Of a stretch of 64,000 bases of DNA, positions 44,538-53,337 are shown piece after piece. A program made the position numbers and the translations under genes. The DNA comes from TK10-74A sp965217625 (GTDB lineage Bacteria; Chloroflexota; Dehalococcoidia; Bin125), in contig OZ244557.1 in the NCBI GenBank assembly GCA_965217625.1, forward strand, positions 1,984,001 through 2,048,000. The letters are read 5' to 3'. The notes beneath the pieces are model-generated. The model was given only the letters and a program-made list of their open reading frames with translations. It did not search any database and had not been told where the DNA came from. The number at the start of each line of letters is the position of its first letter. The stretch's first letter is position 1.

Positions 44538-46850
44538 CTACACGCCCGGCTTGCCCTCAAACCACGACCGGTACAGCCGTTGGGTGGCGGCGGTGCTGTG
44601 GTTGGTCGGGCCGTAGCCCTTGAGCCAGGGACGGTGTCCGGCGACCGGCCGGCCCCAACACCAGAAGATCCGGGGCACGTGCTCTTCGAGCAGCTTGGTC
44701 TGGATCTCGTCGTAAATCGCCACACGGTCCTCGGCGCCGAGGGTGGTGCGTCCCTGCTCCAGCAGCGCGTCGATCTCGGGGTCCGCGAACTCGCCGTAGT
44801 TCCGTCCGCCGTCGCTGCGGACGTCGCTGTTGAGGATGTCGGGGTCGTGCGCGCCGCCGAGGCCATGCCAGTGGATGGAGAAATTCCCCGATGTCCGCTT
44901 GTCCTGGCCCTCCATGTTGGCAAACTCCTCAAGATCGACCTCGAAGCCGATTTCGGCAACGTTCTGCTGGAACACCTGCGCGAAGTGGATGGTGCCGTCC
45001 CAGGAGCTCATCGGCGGCACGCTCGCCGGGTCGTAGCCGCTGGCGTCGAGCAGCCGCCGGCCCTCGGCCAGATCCTCCTCGCGCTGGGCGCCGGAGCGGT
45101 AGCCGGGCCGTTGGCGGAGCTCGTCGACGCTCCACGCGTATGCGCCGGACGCGTGGGCGATCGGCCCGCCGATCTCCACGAAGCCTTGGGCCACCGCGAA
45201 GAGCTGTTCCCGGTTGGTGGCGAGATGCAGGGCGAGGCGCACGCGCGGGTCGGTGTAGGGCTCGACCTTGGTGTGGAAGTGCGTCGAGTTGCTCCAGGTC
45301 GCTTGCATGGGCACCTCGACGACGTTCTCCTCGCCGAGTTGGGCAATCACGCCCTCGTTCTCCGACGGGAAGCCCAGCCACGGAAGAAAGACGAAGTCCG
45401 ACTCGCCGGCGACGTACTGCGCGGCTCGGTACGCCCCGTCGAGATTATGGTTCGACCGGAGCCCGTCGAAGTAGGGAAGCCCTTCGCGGAAGTAGTTGGG
45501 GTTGCGTTCGAGCTCGGTGACCACGCCGTCCTCACGATTGGCATACTGCATGCCGCCGGTGCCGATGCCGGCCTCGGGGTTGCTGGCGATGCCGTCGTCG
45601 CCGAAGGCCTCGACCGCGTCGCGTGAGATCATGAGCACCCGCTGCTCGCCGACGGCGCCGAGCAGCGGCGCGAACACCTCTTTCGCCTTGAGGCGCAGGG
45701 TGAGATCGTCGGTGACCTCATACTGGTCGACGGCGGAGAGGAGGTCTCTCAAGACGAACTCGGGGTTGTCCTGGCCGAAGCGGGCGAGTCCGAAGGCGGC
45801 GTCTTCGGCGACGAACTGGCGGCCGTTCAGCGGGGGCCTGTCCTGCCAGTGCACGTTCGGCTTGATGGTGTAGATGAAGGTGACGTCATCGACGACCTCG
45901 GGCAGTTCCGCCATCGCCGAGGTGAGCACCCCGCCGTTATCGAGGTAGTTGATGTGGTCGTAGATCGGGAGCCAGCTGCTGTCGAGGCCGCCGTGGTCGG
46001 CGATGGCCGGGTCGAGGATGCCGCCGTCGTCCCCGGAGTAGGTGAGGACGCCTCCGTGCCGCGGGCCGGTGGCCGGGGCCTCGTCCTCTTCCGCCGCCAT
46101 GGCGGCGCTTTCGGCGGCCTCCTGGGCCGCGTCGGCGGCCTCTTGAGCGGCGGCGACGGCCGCGGCGGCGGTCTCGGCTGCGGCGTCGGCGGTCTGCTGG
46201 GCCGTGGCGGCGGCCTCGCCGGCGGCGGCGGACGCCTCCCCGGCGGCTTCGGCCGCGGCAGCGGCAGCTGCGGCGGCTTCGTCGATGGCGGCCTGGGCGG
46301 CGGCCGCGGTCGCCGTGCCGGCCTCGACCGCGGCGGCCGCGTCCCGGGCGGCCTGGGCGGCCGCTTCGGCCGCCTCGGAGGCGGCGGCCGCGACGGCGGC
46401 GGCAGCCTGATCGCCGGCCGCGGATGCGGCGGCGGCCGCGTCGGCGGCAGCCGCGGCGGCGGCTTCGGCGGCGGCGGCCGCGTTGGCGGCGTCCTCCGAC
46501 TCGGCCGCCTCGGCGGCCAGGGCGGCGGCCGCATCGGCGGCGTCTGCCGCCTGTGAGGCCGCGGCGGAGGCCTCGGACGCGGCGGCAGCCGCCTCAGCGG
46601 CGGCGTCCGCGGCGGCCTCGGTTTCGGCGGCGCGCGCCTCGCCGGCGGCGATGGCCGCGGCGGCGGCCTCCTCCGCGGCCGTCGCGGCGCGTTCCGCCGC
46701 CACGGCCCCAGCGTCGGGCTCGTCGTCGTCGCCGCAGCCGACGAGCGCGAGCCCAGCCGCTCCAACGCCGGCTTTGGCGCTGGCTCCCAACATGGTGCGA
46801 CGCGAGATCTTTCGCTGTCGCAGGGCGGTCCAATAGTTGCGGTCGCTCAT
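44538..46850 (-). CDS. Tat-exported solute-binding lipoprotein with a long Ala-rich stalk
   Basis: This 770-residue substrate-binding protein belongs to the SBP_bac_5 (DppA/OppA) type. The N-terminus has a twin-arginine motif (KISRRTMLGAS, residues 14-24) and a lipobox LVGC (Cys39). Residues 48-255 are almost all Ala with Glu, Asp, Gln and Ser, with hardly any Pro or Gly, so a very long helix or stalk is expected. The binding domain starts with GGVLTYSGDDGGILDPAI and includes WSNSTHFHTKVEPYTDPRVRLAL. No permease or ATPase genes lie nearby. Palindromic repeats flank it on both sides. Confidence 0.9.
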   Translation of the reverse strand: MSDRNYWTALRQRKISRRTMLGASAKAGVGAAGLALVGCGDDDEPDAGAVAAERAATAAEEAAAAAIAAGEARAAETEAAADAAAEAAAAASEASAAASQAADAADAAAALAAEAAESEDAANAAAAAEAAAAAAADAAAAASAAGDQAAAAVAAAASEAAEAAAQAARDAAAAVEAGTATAAAAQAAIDEAAAAAAAAAEAAGEASAAAGEAAATAQQTADAAAETAAAAVAAAQEAADAAQEAAESAAMAAEEDEAPATGPRHGGVLTYSGDDGGILDPAIADHGGLDSSWLPIYDHINYLDNGGVLTSAMAELPEVVDDVTFIYTIKPNVHWQDRPPLNGRQFVAEDAAFGLARFGQDNPEFVLRDLLSAVDQYEVTDDLTLRLKAKEVFAPLLGAVGEQRVLMISRDAVEAFGDDGIASNPEAGIGTGGMQYANREDGVVTELERNPNYFREGLPYFDGLRSNHNLDGAYRAAQYVAGESDFVFLPWLGFPSENEGVIAQLGEENVVEVPMQATWSNSTHFHTKVEPYTDPRVRLALHLATNREQLFAVAQGFVEIGGPIAHASGAYAWSVDELRQRPGYRSGAQREEDLAEGRRLLDASGYDPASVPPMSSWDGTIHFAQVFQQNVAEIGFEVDLEEFANMEGQDKRTSGNFSIHWHGLGGAHDPDILNSDVRSDGGRNYGEFADPEIDALLEQGRTTLGAEDRVAIYDEIQTKLLEEHVPRIFWCWGRPVAGHRPWLKGYGPTNHSTAATQRLYRSWFEGKPGV

Positions 46851-46915
46851 GGCAAGTTCCCTTCTGGATTCCGGGCTGGCCTCATGTGGGACGGCCCGGT
46901 GCCGGAGCCGCCATA

Positions 46916-46949
46916 AGTATAGATCGGGGGGGGGGGGGGGGCGGGGCAA
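46916..46949 (-). promoter_or_regulatory. Promoter of the lipoprotein gene with a C16 tract in its spacer
   Basis: On the minus strand a -35-like TTGCCC (46944-46949) and a -10 TATACT (46916-46921) are separated by 22 bp, of which 16 are an unbroken run of C (G on the plus strand, 46926-46941). The -10 lies about 65 bp before the start codon. Seventeen bp would be the best spacing, so tract length could set promoter strength. A sequencing error in the run cannot be excluded. Confidence 0.55.
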
Positions 46950-47040
46950 CGAATTTCAGGTAACCTCTATGTAAAATCATTTTTGCGCCCGTTGACGGGG
47001 AGATTTGCGTCCGCTTAGGGCGTCGGGGCGGGCGGCGGGA

Positions 47041-47115
47041 ACCTCACCCCCTGGCCCCTCCGGTTCCCCCGCTCCATCGCTTCAGCCGGAGAGGGGGTGA
47101 GGGGGTGAGGTCGCC
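47041..47115. repeat. Palindromic repeat, copy D (imperfect)
   Basis: CCTCACCCCCTGGCCCCTCC, then a stem of CCCCCGCTCC and GGAGAGGGGG around ATCGCTTCAGCC, then TGAGGGGGTGAGG. Orientation matches copy C. The 46851-47359 interval holds this repeat, the lipoprotein promoter, an AT-richer patch (about 46950-47010) and the glnA promoter, and no gene I can see. Confidence 0.75.
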
Positions 47116-47214
47116 CGCCGCACGCCGTCGGATTGGCCGTAAGGGGGTGAGGCCGGGGCCCGCGGGCATCCCGCGACACACCCCGGCGGCGGCGGCGGAC
47201 GCCTGCGCGGTGAA

Positions 47215-47269
47215 GTTAATCGGGACGTAACACCGCCGCCACGGGACTGCGGCGGGCCGATCGTACAAT
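47215..47269 (+). promoter_or_regulatory. Probable glnA promoter with an upstream dyad
   Basis: A -10 TACAAT (47264-47269) stands about 90 bp before glnA; the -35 is weak. Upstream is the dyad GTTA-N9-TAAC (47215-47231), and CCGCCGC/GCGGCGG spans the spacer. The dyad may bind a nitrogen regulator, but it does not match the Bacillus GlnR consensus spacing. Confidence 0.45.
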
Positions 47270-47359
47270 TGGCGCGGGTCAGCGACGGGCGTCCCGGCCG
47301 ACGACGCCGGGCTCGTCGCACGCACTGCAAGAGCACCGTGAATGGGAGGCCGCCCGGAT

Positions 47360-48775
47360 ATGGACATCACCGGACTGAGGCAGTACATGGACGACAACGA
47401 TGTGGAGATCGTTGATCTGAAGTTCGCCGATCTGCTCGGCACCTGGCAGCACTTCTCGATCCTGCCGTCGCTGCTCGACGAATCCGCGCTCAGCGACGGA
47501 CTCGGCTTCGACGGCAGCAGCATCCGCGCCTTCCAGGGCATCCACCGCTCCGACATGGTCCTCATCCCCGATGGGTCGACCGCGGTGATGGACCCGGCGA
47601 CGAAGCGCAACACGGTCTCGCTGATCTGCGACATCAAGGACCCGGTCACCGGGCAGCCGTATCACAAGGACCCGCGCGGCCTGGCCGCTCGCGCCGAGGC
47701 GCACCTGCGGAGCAGCGGCATCGCCGACACGTCGTACTGGGGCCCCGAGGCCGAGTTCTTCGTCTTCGACGACGTGCGCTACGACTCCGAGCGCGAGACG
47801 TCCTACTACCGGCTGGACTCCGTGGAGGCGGCCTGGAACACGGGGCGCGACGAGGGGCCCAACCTGGGCTACAAGACCGACCACAAGGAGGGCTACTTCC
47901 CCACCGCCCCGCGCGACACGCTGCAGGACCTGCGCTCGGAGATGGTCCTGGAGATGCAGAAGGCGGGCATCGAGGTGGAGGTCCACCACCACGAAGTCGC
48001 GACCGCCGGCCAGTGCGAGATCGACATGCGCTACGACACGCTGCGGACCATGGCCGACAACCTGATGATGTACAAGTACATCGTCCGCAACGTGGCCCGC
48101 GCCCACGGCAAGACGGTCACCTTCATGCCCAAGCCGATCTTCGAGGACAACGGCAACGGCATGCACGTCCACTCCTCGCTCTGGAAGGACGGCACGAACC
48201 TCTTCTTCGACGCCGAGGGCTACGGCATGATCTCGCAGCTCGCGCTCTACTACATCGGCGGGCTGATCAAGCACGGCCCGGCCCTGATGGCGTTCTGCGC
48301 CCCCACCACGAACAGCTACAAGCGGCTCGTGCCGGGCTACGAGGCGCCCAACATCCTCGTCTACAGCGCCCGCAACCGCAGCGCCGCGATCCGCATCCCC
48401 ATGCTCTCCTCGAAGCCCCAAACCAAGCGGCTGGAGTTCCGGGCGCCGGATCCGACGGCCAACCCGTACCTCGCGTTCGCGGCCATCCTGATGGCCGGCC
48501 TGGACGGCATCCAGAACAAGATCGACCCGGGCGACCCGATCGACGACGTCGACCTGTTCGACGTCGACCCGGAGGAACTGGGCTACCCCACGGTCCCGGG
48601 CTCGCTGGAGGAAACGCTGCAGGCGCTGAACGACGACCACGACTTCCTGCTCAAGGGCGGCGTGTTCTCCCAGGATCTGGTCGACACCTGGATCAGTTAC
48701 AAGCTGGAGAACGAAGTCGCCGCCGTCCGCATCCGCCCGCACCCGCACGAGTTCCACCTCTACTTCGACGCCTAG
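47360..48775 (+). CDS. glnA: Glutamine synthetase, type I (beta-like, 471 residues)
   Basis: GlnA makes glutamine from glutamate, ammonia and ATP. Family signatures are LGFDGSSIRAF, the ATP-binding KPIFEDNGNGMHVHSSLWKDG, and RLEFRAPDPTANPYLAFAAILMAGLDG. It has the long form with PGSLEETLQAL. At the position of the adenylylated Tyr of E. coli GlnA (Tyr397) it has Phe400 in DLFDVDP, so control by adenylylation is unlikely. The ATG at 47360 follows GGGAGG at a longish distance; an ATG at 47342 is an alternative. Confidence 0.96.
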   Translation: MDITGLRQYMDDNDVEIVDLKFADLLGTWQHFSILPSLLDESALSDGLGFDGSSIRAFQGIHRSDMVLIPDGSTAVMDPATKRNTVSLICDIKDPVTGQPYHKDPRGLAARAEAHLRSSGIADTSYWGPEAEFFVFDDVRYDSERETSYYRLDSVEAAWNTGRDEGPNLGYKTDHKEGYFPTAPRDTLQDLRSEMVLEMQKAGIEVEVHHHEVATAGQCEIDMRYDTLRTMADNLMMYKYIVRNVARAHGKTVTFMPKPIFEDNGNGMHVHSSLWKDGTNLFFDAEGYGMISQLALYYIGGLIKHGPALMAFCAPTTNSYKRLVPGYEAPNILVYSARNRSAAIRIPMLSSKPQTKRLEFRAPDPTANPYLAFAAILMAGLDGIQNKIDPGDPIDDVDLFDVDPEELGYPTVPGSLEETLQALNDDHDFLLKGGVFSQDLVDTWISYKLENEVAAVRIRPHPHEFHLYFDA

Positions 48776-48841
48776 CGCGGCCTGGGACGCGGCCAGGGGA
48801 CGCTGGCGCACGCGCAGGTCCCACGGAGGGAGCGGCCCCGG

Positions 48842-50170
48842 ATGGCTGCCGAAACCACGGAATACGTCATCGCGACGGCCCGCGAGGCCGACGTCAAGTT
48901 CATCCGGCTCTGGTTCACCGACATCCTGGGCTCGCTGAAGTCGTTCGCGATCACGGTCGGCGAACTCGAGGCCGCGCTGGAGCGGGGCATGAGCTTCGAC
49001 GGCTCCTCGATTGAGGGCTTCGCCCGCGTCGATGAGTCGGACATGATCGCCCGGCCGGACCCCGCGACCTTCGTCGTGCTGCCCTGGCGGCCGCAGCAGC
49101 ACCGCGTGGCGCGCATGTTCTGCGACATCCACATGCCGGACGGCTCCCCGTTCGTCGGCGACCCGCGCTTCGTGCTGCGCCGCCAGCTCGAGCGCGCGGC
49201 GGAGGCCGGCTTCACGTTCTACGTGGGGCCGGAGCTGGAGTGGTTCTACTTCAAGGCGCCCGACACCCCGGAGCCGCTCGACGCCGGCGGCTACTTTGAC
49301 CTGACGCCGCTGGACACGGCCAGCGACCTGCGCCGCGAGACGGTGCTGATGCTCGAGGAGATGGGCATCGCGGTGGAGTACAGCCACCACGAGGTGGCGC
49401 CCTCGCAGCACGAGATCGACCTGCGCTACACGGACGCCCTGACGATGGCCGACGCCACCATGACCTACCGGCTGGTGGTCAAGGAGATCGCGATCAAGCA
49501 CGGCGTGCACGCGTCGTTCATGCCCAAGCCGCTGACGACCGAGAACGGCAGCGGGATGCACCTGTATCAGTCGCTCTTCCGGGGCGACGAGAACATGTTC
49601 TTCGCGCCCGAGGCGGCGTCGCACCTGTCGCCGATGGCGGGGCACTACATCGCCGGGCTGCTGCGGCACGCGCGGGAGTTCACGCTGGTCACGAATCAGT
49701 GGGTGAACAGCTACAAGCGGCTGCGGCCGGGCTACGAGGCGCCCGTCTACATCACCTGGGCGACGCGCAACCGCAGCGACCTGATCCGCGTGCCCGAGTA
49801 CCAGCCCGGGCGCGCCAAGGCGACGCGCATCGAGTACCGCGCGGCCGACGCGGCCTGCAACCCCTATCTGGCCTTCGCGGTGCTGCTGGCCGCCGGCCTG
49901 AAGGGCATCGAGGAGGAGTACGAACTCCCCGCCCCCACCGAGGAGAACGTCTTCCTGCTCGACGACGCCACCCGGCGCGCGCGCCGCATCGGGCTCCTGC
50001 CCGGCTCGCTGGGCGAGGCGATCGACCTCTTCGCGGCCAGCGACTTCATGCGCGAGACGCTGGGCCGGCACGTGTTCGACAGCATCCTGGCCAACAAGCG
50101 CATCGAGTGGGACGCCTACCAGGCGCACGTCACCGACTTCGAGCGCGAGCGCTATCTGCCGATCCTGTAG
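48842..50170 (+). CDS. Glutamine synthetase, type I (alpha-like, 442 residues)
   Basis: This second glutamine synthetase is shorter and close to the archaeal/Gram-positive GSI-alpha type. Signatures are MSFDGSSIEGFARVDESDM, SHHEVAPSQHEIDLRY, FMPKPLTTENGSGMHLYQSL and RIEYRAADAACNPYLAFAVLLAAG. The beta-type 25-residue insert and adenylylation loop are absent, as expected for this class. It starts 66 bp after the first glnA, with GGAGGGAG upstream, and is probably co-transcribed. Related enzymes can act on other amines, so a function other than glutamine synthesis is possible. Confidence 0.93.
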   Translation: MAAETTEYVIATAREADVKFIRLWFTDILGSLKSFAITVGELEAALERGMSFDGSSIEGFARVDESDMIARPDPATFVVLPWRPQQHRVARMFCDIHMPDGSPFVGDPRFVLRRQLERAAEAGFTFYVGPELEWFYFKAPDTPEPLDAGGYFDLTPLDTASDLRRETVLMLEEMGIAVEYSHHEVAPSQHEIDLRYTDALTMADATMTYRLVVKEIAIKHGVHASFMPKPLTTENGSGMHLYQSLFRGDENMFFAPEAASHLSPMAGHYIAGLLRHAREFTLVTNQWVNSYKRLRPGYEAPVYITWATRNRSDLIRVPEYQPGRAKATRIEYRAADAACNPYLAFAVLLAAGLKGIEEEYELPAPTEENVFLLDDATRRARRIGLLPGSLGEAIDLFAASDFMRETLGRHVFDSILANKRIEWDAYQAHVTDFERERYLPIL

Positions 50171-50197
50171 TCCGGCGCAGACACGCAGGCCCCGCGG

Positions 50198-51736
50198 CTA
50201 GAGCCCGGGGAACAGCATCGACGTGGACGCGTCGATGGCCTTGAAGAGCGGCGCCGGGTAGAGCCCCAGCAGGAACACCACCCCGGTCAGCACGGCCAGC
50301 GCGCCCATCATCGGCCGCGGCACCGAGAAGCGGCCCGTGTCGGCGCCCTCCGGCTTGTAGAGGTACATCTGCTTGATCACCATCAGGTAGTAGTAGAGCG
50401 ACACGAACGAGACGGTGACGGCGATCGCGGCCAGCCAGAGATGGCCGTTGTTGGCCGCGACCTGGAAGATGATGAACTTGGTCGCGAAGCCGGCGAAGAG
50501 CGGCATCCCGGCCAGGGAGAACAGCCCCACCGAGAGCAGCAGGGCCAGCACGGGCTGCCGCTCGGCGAGCCCGCGCAGGTCGGCGATGTCGTCCTTGCCG
50601 GTGCGGTTGTAGAACGCGATCAGCGCCGTGAAGACCAGCACGTTCGTCGCCACGTAGCCCATCAGGTGCAGGACCAGCGCCGTGGCGGCGTCGTGCGACT
50701 GCACCAGCGATCCGGCGTCGAGCGCCACGATGCCGATCAGCAGGTAGCCCACCTGCCCGATCGAGGAGTAGGCCATCAGGCGCTTGAGGTTCGTCTGGCG
50801 CAGCGCGATCAGGTTGCCGGTGATCATCGTCATGGCGGCGATGACCGCGACCAGCCAGGACCACTCGGCGGCGGCGGGCAGCAGCGCCTCCGCGAAAAAG
50901 CGCAGGAAGAAGGCGAAGGCGGCGCCCTTGCCGGCGGCGCTCAGGAAGGCCGTCACGGGCAGCGGCGCGCCCTGGTAGGCGTCGGGCGTCCACTGATGGA
51001 AGGGCACGGCCGACACCTTGAAGCCCAGCCCGGCGACGATCAGCACCAGCGAGACGATGATCGCGGGGCGGACGTCGCCCGGGATCGGCAGGGCGCGGTC
51101 GATCGTGGCGGCGCTGAAGTTGCCCAGCTGCTGCGCGATGTTGCGTCCCGCCTCGATGCCGTCGGGCTCGATGGCGCTGTAGGTCGTCGTGCCGGTGACG
51201 CCGTAGAGGATGCTGAGCCCGTAGAGGAACAGCGCCGACGAGAAGGCGCCCAGCAGCAGGTACTTGAGCGAGCCCTCGTTGGAGAACGGGTTGAGCTTGT
51301 TGAAGCCCACCAGGATGTAGAGGCTGAACGACATCAGCTCGAGCGACAGGTAGGCGGTGATCAGCTCGCGCGAGGACGCGAGCAGCATCATGCCCAGCGT
51401 CGCGAACATGATCAGGCCGTAGAACTCGCCCTGATGCTTGAGCCGGTCGCCCGCGAATTGGATGCCGGCCAGGATCGCGAAGGCGGCGATGCCCAGGAAG
51501 AAGACGCGGAAGAGGACCGTGTAGTTGTCGATCGCCAGGACGTTGGCGAAGTCGTCGTTGACGTTGATGTAGAAGACCGCCGTCAGCACCAGCAGCACGA
51601 CCAGGCCCACGACGGAGAGGTAGCCCCAGACCTCCTGCGGCACGCGCCGGAAGCTCACGGCCCCCGCCACGATCAGCGTGGCGAAGCTCGCCAGGACGAG
51701 TTCGGGGATGATCAGGCTGTATTCGAGGTCCATCAT
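50198..51736 (-). CDS. nuoN: NADH-quinone oxidoreductase subunit N
   Basis: NuoN is one of three antiporter-like proton-pumping subunits of complex I in the membrane arm. The 512-residue protein has about 14 membrane segments and the core motifs ELITAYLSLELMSFSLYILVGF, GSLKYLLLGAFSSALFLYGLS, FKVSAVPFHQWTPDAYQGAP and RLMAYSSIGQVGYLLIG. Its ATG overlaps the nuoM stop (ATGA). It is the last gene of the operon and converges with the second glutamine synthetase, 27 bp away. Confidence 0.96.
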   Translation of the reverse strand: MMDLEYSLIIPELVLASFATLIVAGAVSFRRVPQEVWGYLSVVGLVVLLVLTAVFYINVNDDFANVLAIDNYTVLFRVFFLGIAAFAILAGIQFAGDRLKHQGEFYGLIMFATLGMMLLASSRELITAYLSLELMSFSLYILVGFNKLNPFSNEGSLKYLLLGAFSSALFLYGLSILYGVTGTTTYSAIEPDGIEAGRNIAQQLGNFSAATIDRALPIPGDVRPAIIVSLVLIVAGLGFKVSAVPFHQWTPDAYQGAPLPVTAFLSAAGKGAAFAFFLRFFAEALLPAAAEWSWLVAVIAAMTMITGNLIALRQTNLKRLMAYSSIGQVGYLLIGIVALDAGSLVQSHDAATALVLHLMGYVATNVLVFTALIAFYNRTGKDDIADLRGLAERQPVLALLLSVGLFSLAGMPLFAGFATKFIIFQVAANNGHLWLAAIAVTVSFVSLYYYLMVIKQMYLYKPEGADTGRFSVPRPMMGALAVLTGVVFLLGLYPAPLFKAIDASTSMLFPGL

Positions 51737-53259
51737 CCGCCCCGAACCACGGGCAGGTTGGCCAGGCCGCCACCCACCTCATCCACGCTGGGCAATTCGA
51801 GCACCGCGCTGGCGATGCGGTCGACGAAGGGGTCGGGCCAGACGCCCATCGCGACGATCGGGATCAGCAGCATCAGCCCCGCAGCCAGCTCCCAGCGGGT
51901 GATGTCGCGCAGGCTGTCCCAGCGCTCGTTGAACGGGCCCAGCGCCGCCCGGCCCAGCAGTCGCAGGACGTAGACGGCGGTCAGCGCGGCCGAGAGCACG
52001 CCGATGGCCGCCCAGAAGGGGAACACGCTGACGGCGCCGACGAAGATGTGGAACTCGGCCACGAAGCCACTCAGCCCCGGTAAGCCGAGCGAGGCCAGCC
52101 CGGCGATGCCGAAGAAGATCACGAACAGCGGCATGCGTTTGATGATCCCGCCGAACTGGGTGATGTCGCGGGTGTGGGCCTGGTCGTAGATCGCGCCGAC
52201 CATGGCGAAGAAGAGGGCCGTCATGACGCCGTGGCTGAACATCTGCAGGGTCGCGCCGGTGACGCCGATCGTGTTCATCGTGCCCAGGCCCATGAGCACG
52301 AAGCCCATGTGGCTGACGGAGGAATAGCCGACCACGAATTTGAGGTCGGTCTGGTGGATGGCCGAGAAGGCCCCGTAGATGGCGGCGATGCCGCCCAGCA
52401 CCAGCAGCACCGGCATCCAGAGGTCGGTGCCGGCGGGCAGGATCTCGATGCCCAGCCGGATGATGCCGAAGGCGCCCAGCTTCATCAGCACGCCCGCGTG
52501 CAGCATCGAGACGGCCGTGGGCGCCGCGACGTGGCCGTCGGGCGACCACGTATGGAAGGGCCAGAGGCCGGCCAGGACGCCGCAGCCGATCATGAAGAAC
52601 GGGAAGAAGGTGTTGGCGAAGGATTTGCCGAACTCGACCTCGCGCAGGACGCCCATGTCGAAGGTGCCGGCCCCGGCCTCGGTGAAGACGGCGAAGATGC
52701 CGATGAAGACCAGCACCGATCCGCCCACCAGCACCATGGTGAGCTTCATGGCGCCGTATTCCTTGTTGGTGCTGCCCCAGACCACGATCAGCAGGTACAT
52801 GGGCAGCACGGCGAGCTCGTAGAAGAAGAACCAGAAGAACAGGTCCTGGCTGATGTAGACGCCGAAGACGCCCGCCACCAGCGCCCAGAAGAGGACGAAG
52901 AAGTCCTTGTTGCGGTAGTCGATCTTCCACGACACCAGCACGCCGGCGCAGGCGACGATGCCGTTCAGCAGCACCAGCGCCGCGGCGATCCCGTCGATGG
53001 CCAGGAACAGCGAGACGCCGTTCTCGCGGAACACGCCGACGTTCTCGATCCAGACGTAGCGCAGCGCGAACTGCAGGCCGCCCTCCTTGTAGTCGAAGGC
53101 GGCGAAGACGATGACGGAGACGACGAAGACGGCCACGCCGGTGACGAGCGCGATCACCCGCACCACCTGGTCGTGGCGGCTGGGCGTGAGCATCGTCAGG
53201 ATGCCGGCGGCGCCCGGGATCAGCAGCAGGACGAGCAGCAGTGCGCCGACGTCGTTCAC
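51733..53259 (-). CDS. nuoM: NADH-quinone oxidoreductase subunit M
   Basis: Antiporter-like proton channel subunit of complex I, 508 residues, starting at GTG. Typical motifs are FFFYELAVLPMYLLIVVWG with the key Glu, WPFHTWSPDGHVAAPTAVSMLHAGVLMKLGAFG, and DLKFVVGYSSVSHMGFVLMG. It is followed by nuoN with a 4-bp overlap and preceded by two hairpins in the 78-bp gap after nuoL. Confidence 0.96.
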   Translation of the reverse strand: MNDVGALLLVLLLIPGAAGILTMLTPSRHDQVVRVIALVTGVAVFVVSVIVFAAFDYKEGGLQFALRYVWIENVGVFRENGVSLFLAIDGIAAALVLLNGIVACAGVLVSWKIDYRNKDFFVLFWALVAGVFGVYISQDLFFWFFFYELAVLPMYLLIVVWGSTNKEYGAMKLTMVLVGGSVLVFIGIFAVFTEAGAGTFDMGVLREVEFGKSFANTFFPFFMIGCGVLAGLWPFHTWSPDGHVAAPTAVSMLHAGVLMKLGAFGIIRLGIEILPAGTDLWMPVLLVLGGIAAIYGAFSAIHQTDLKFVVGYSSVSHMGFVLMGLGTMNTIGVTGATLQMFSHGVMTALFFAMVGAIYDQAHTRDITQFGGIIKRMPLFVIFFGIAGLASLGLPGLSGFVAEFHIFVGAVSVFPFWAAIGVLSAALTAVYVLRLLGRAALGPFNERWDSLRDITRWELAAGLMLLIPIVAMGVWPDPFVDRIASAVLELPSVDEVGGGLANLPVVRGG

Positions 53260-53279
53260 CGGTCCCCGTTTCTCAGCCC

Positions 53280-53329
53280 CCGGCGCACCTGACGCCGGTG
53301 GTCCCTGCGCACCCGGCGTCGTCGCCGGG
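53280..53329 (-). other. Two hairpins between nuoL and nuoM
   Basis: CCGGCG/CGCCGG around a 7-base loop (53280-53298) and CCCGGCG/CGCCGGG around TCGT (53312-53329). No U-run follows either, so full termination is unlikely. They may mark an RNA processing or stability point in the long nuo message. Confidence 0.45.
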
Positions 53330-53337
53330 CGCGCCTC

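Noticed and set aside
45849..46963. Gly- or Arg-rich plus-strand frames opposite the Ala-rich stalk
   Set aside because: They are the antisense reading of GCC/GCG alanine codons.
44109..47340. CRISPR array or insertion sequence
   Set aside because: The repeats are irregularly spaced palindromes without unique equal-length spacers, cas genes or a transposase.
47342..47359. Earlier ATG for the first glutamine synthetase
   Set aside because: It would add six residues unlike the family and has no ribosome binding site; the ATG at 47360 fits better.
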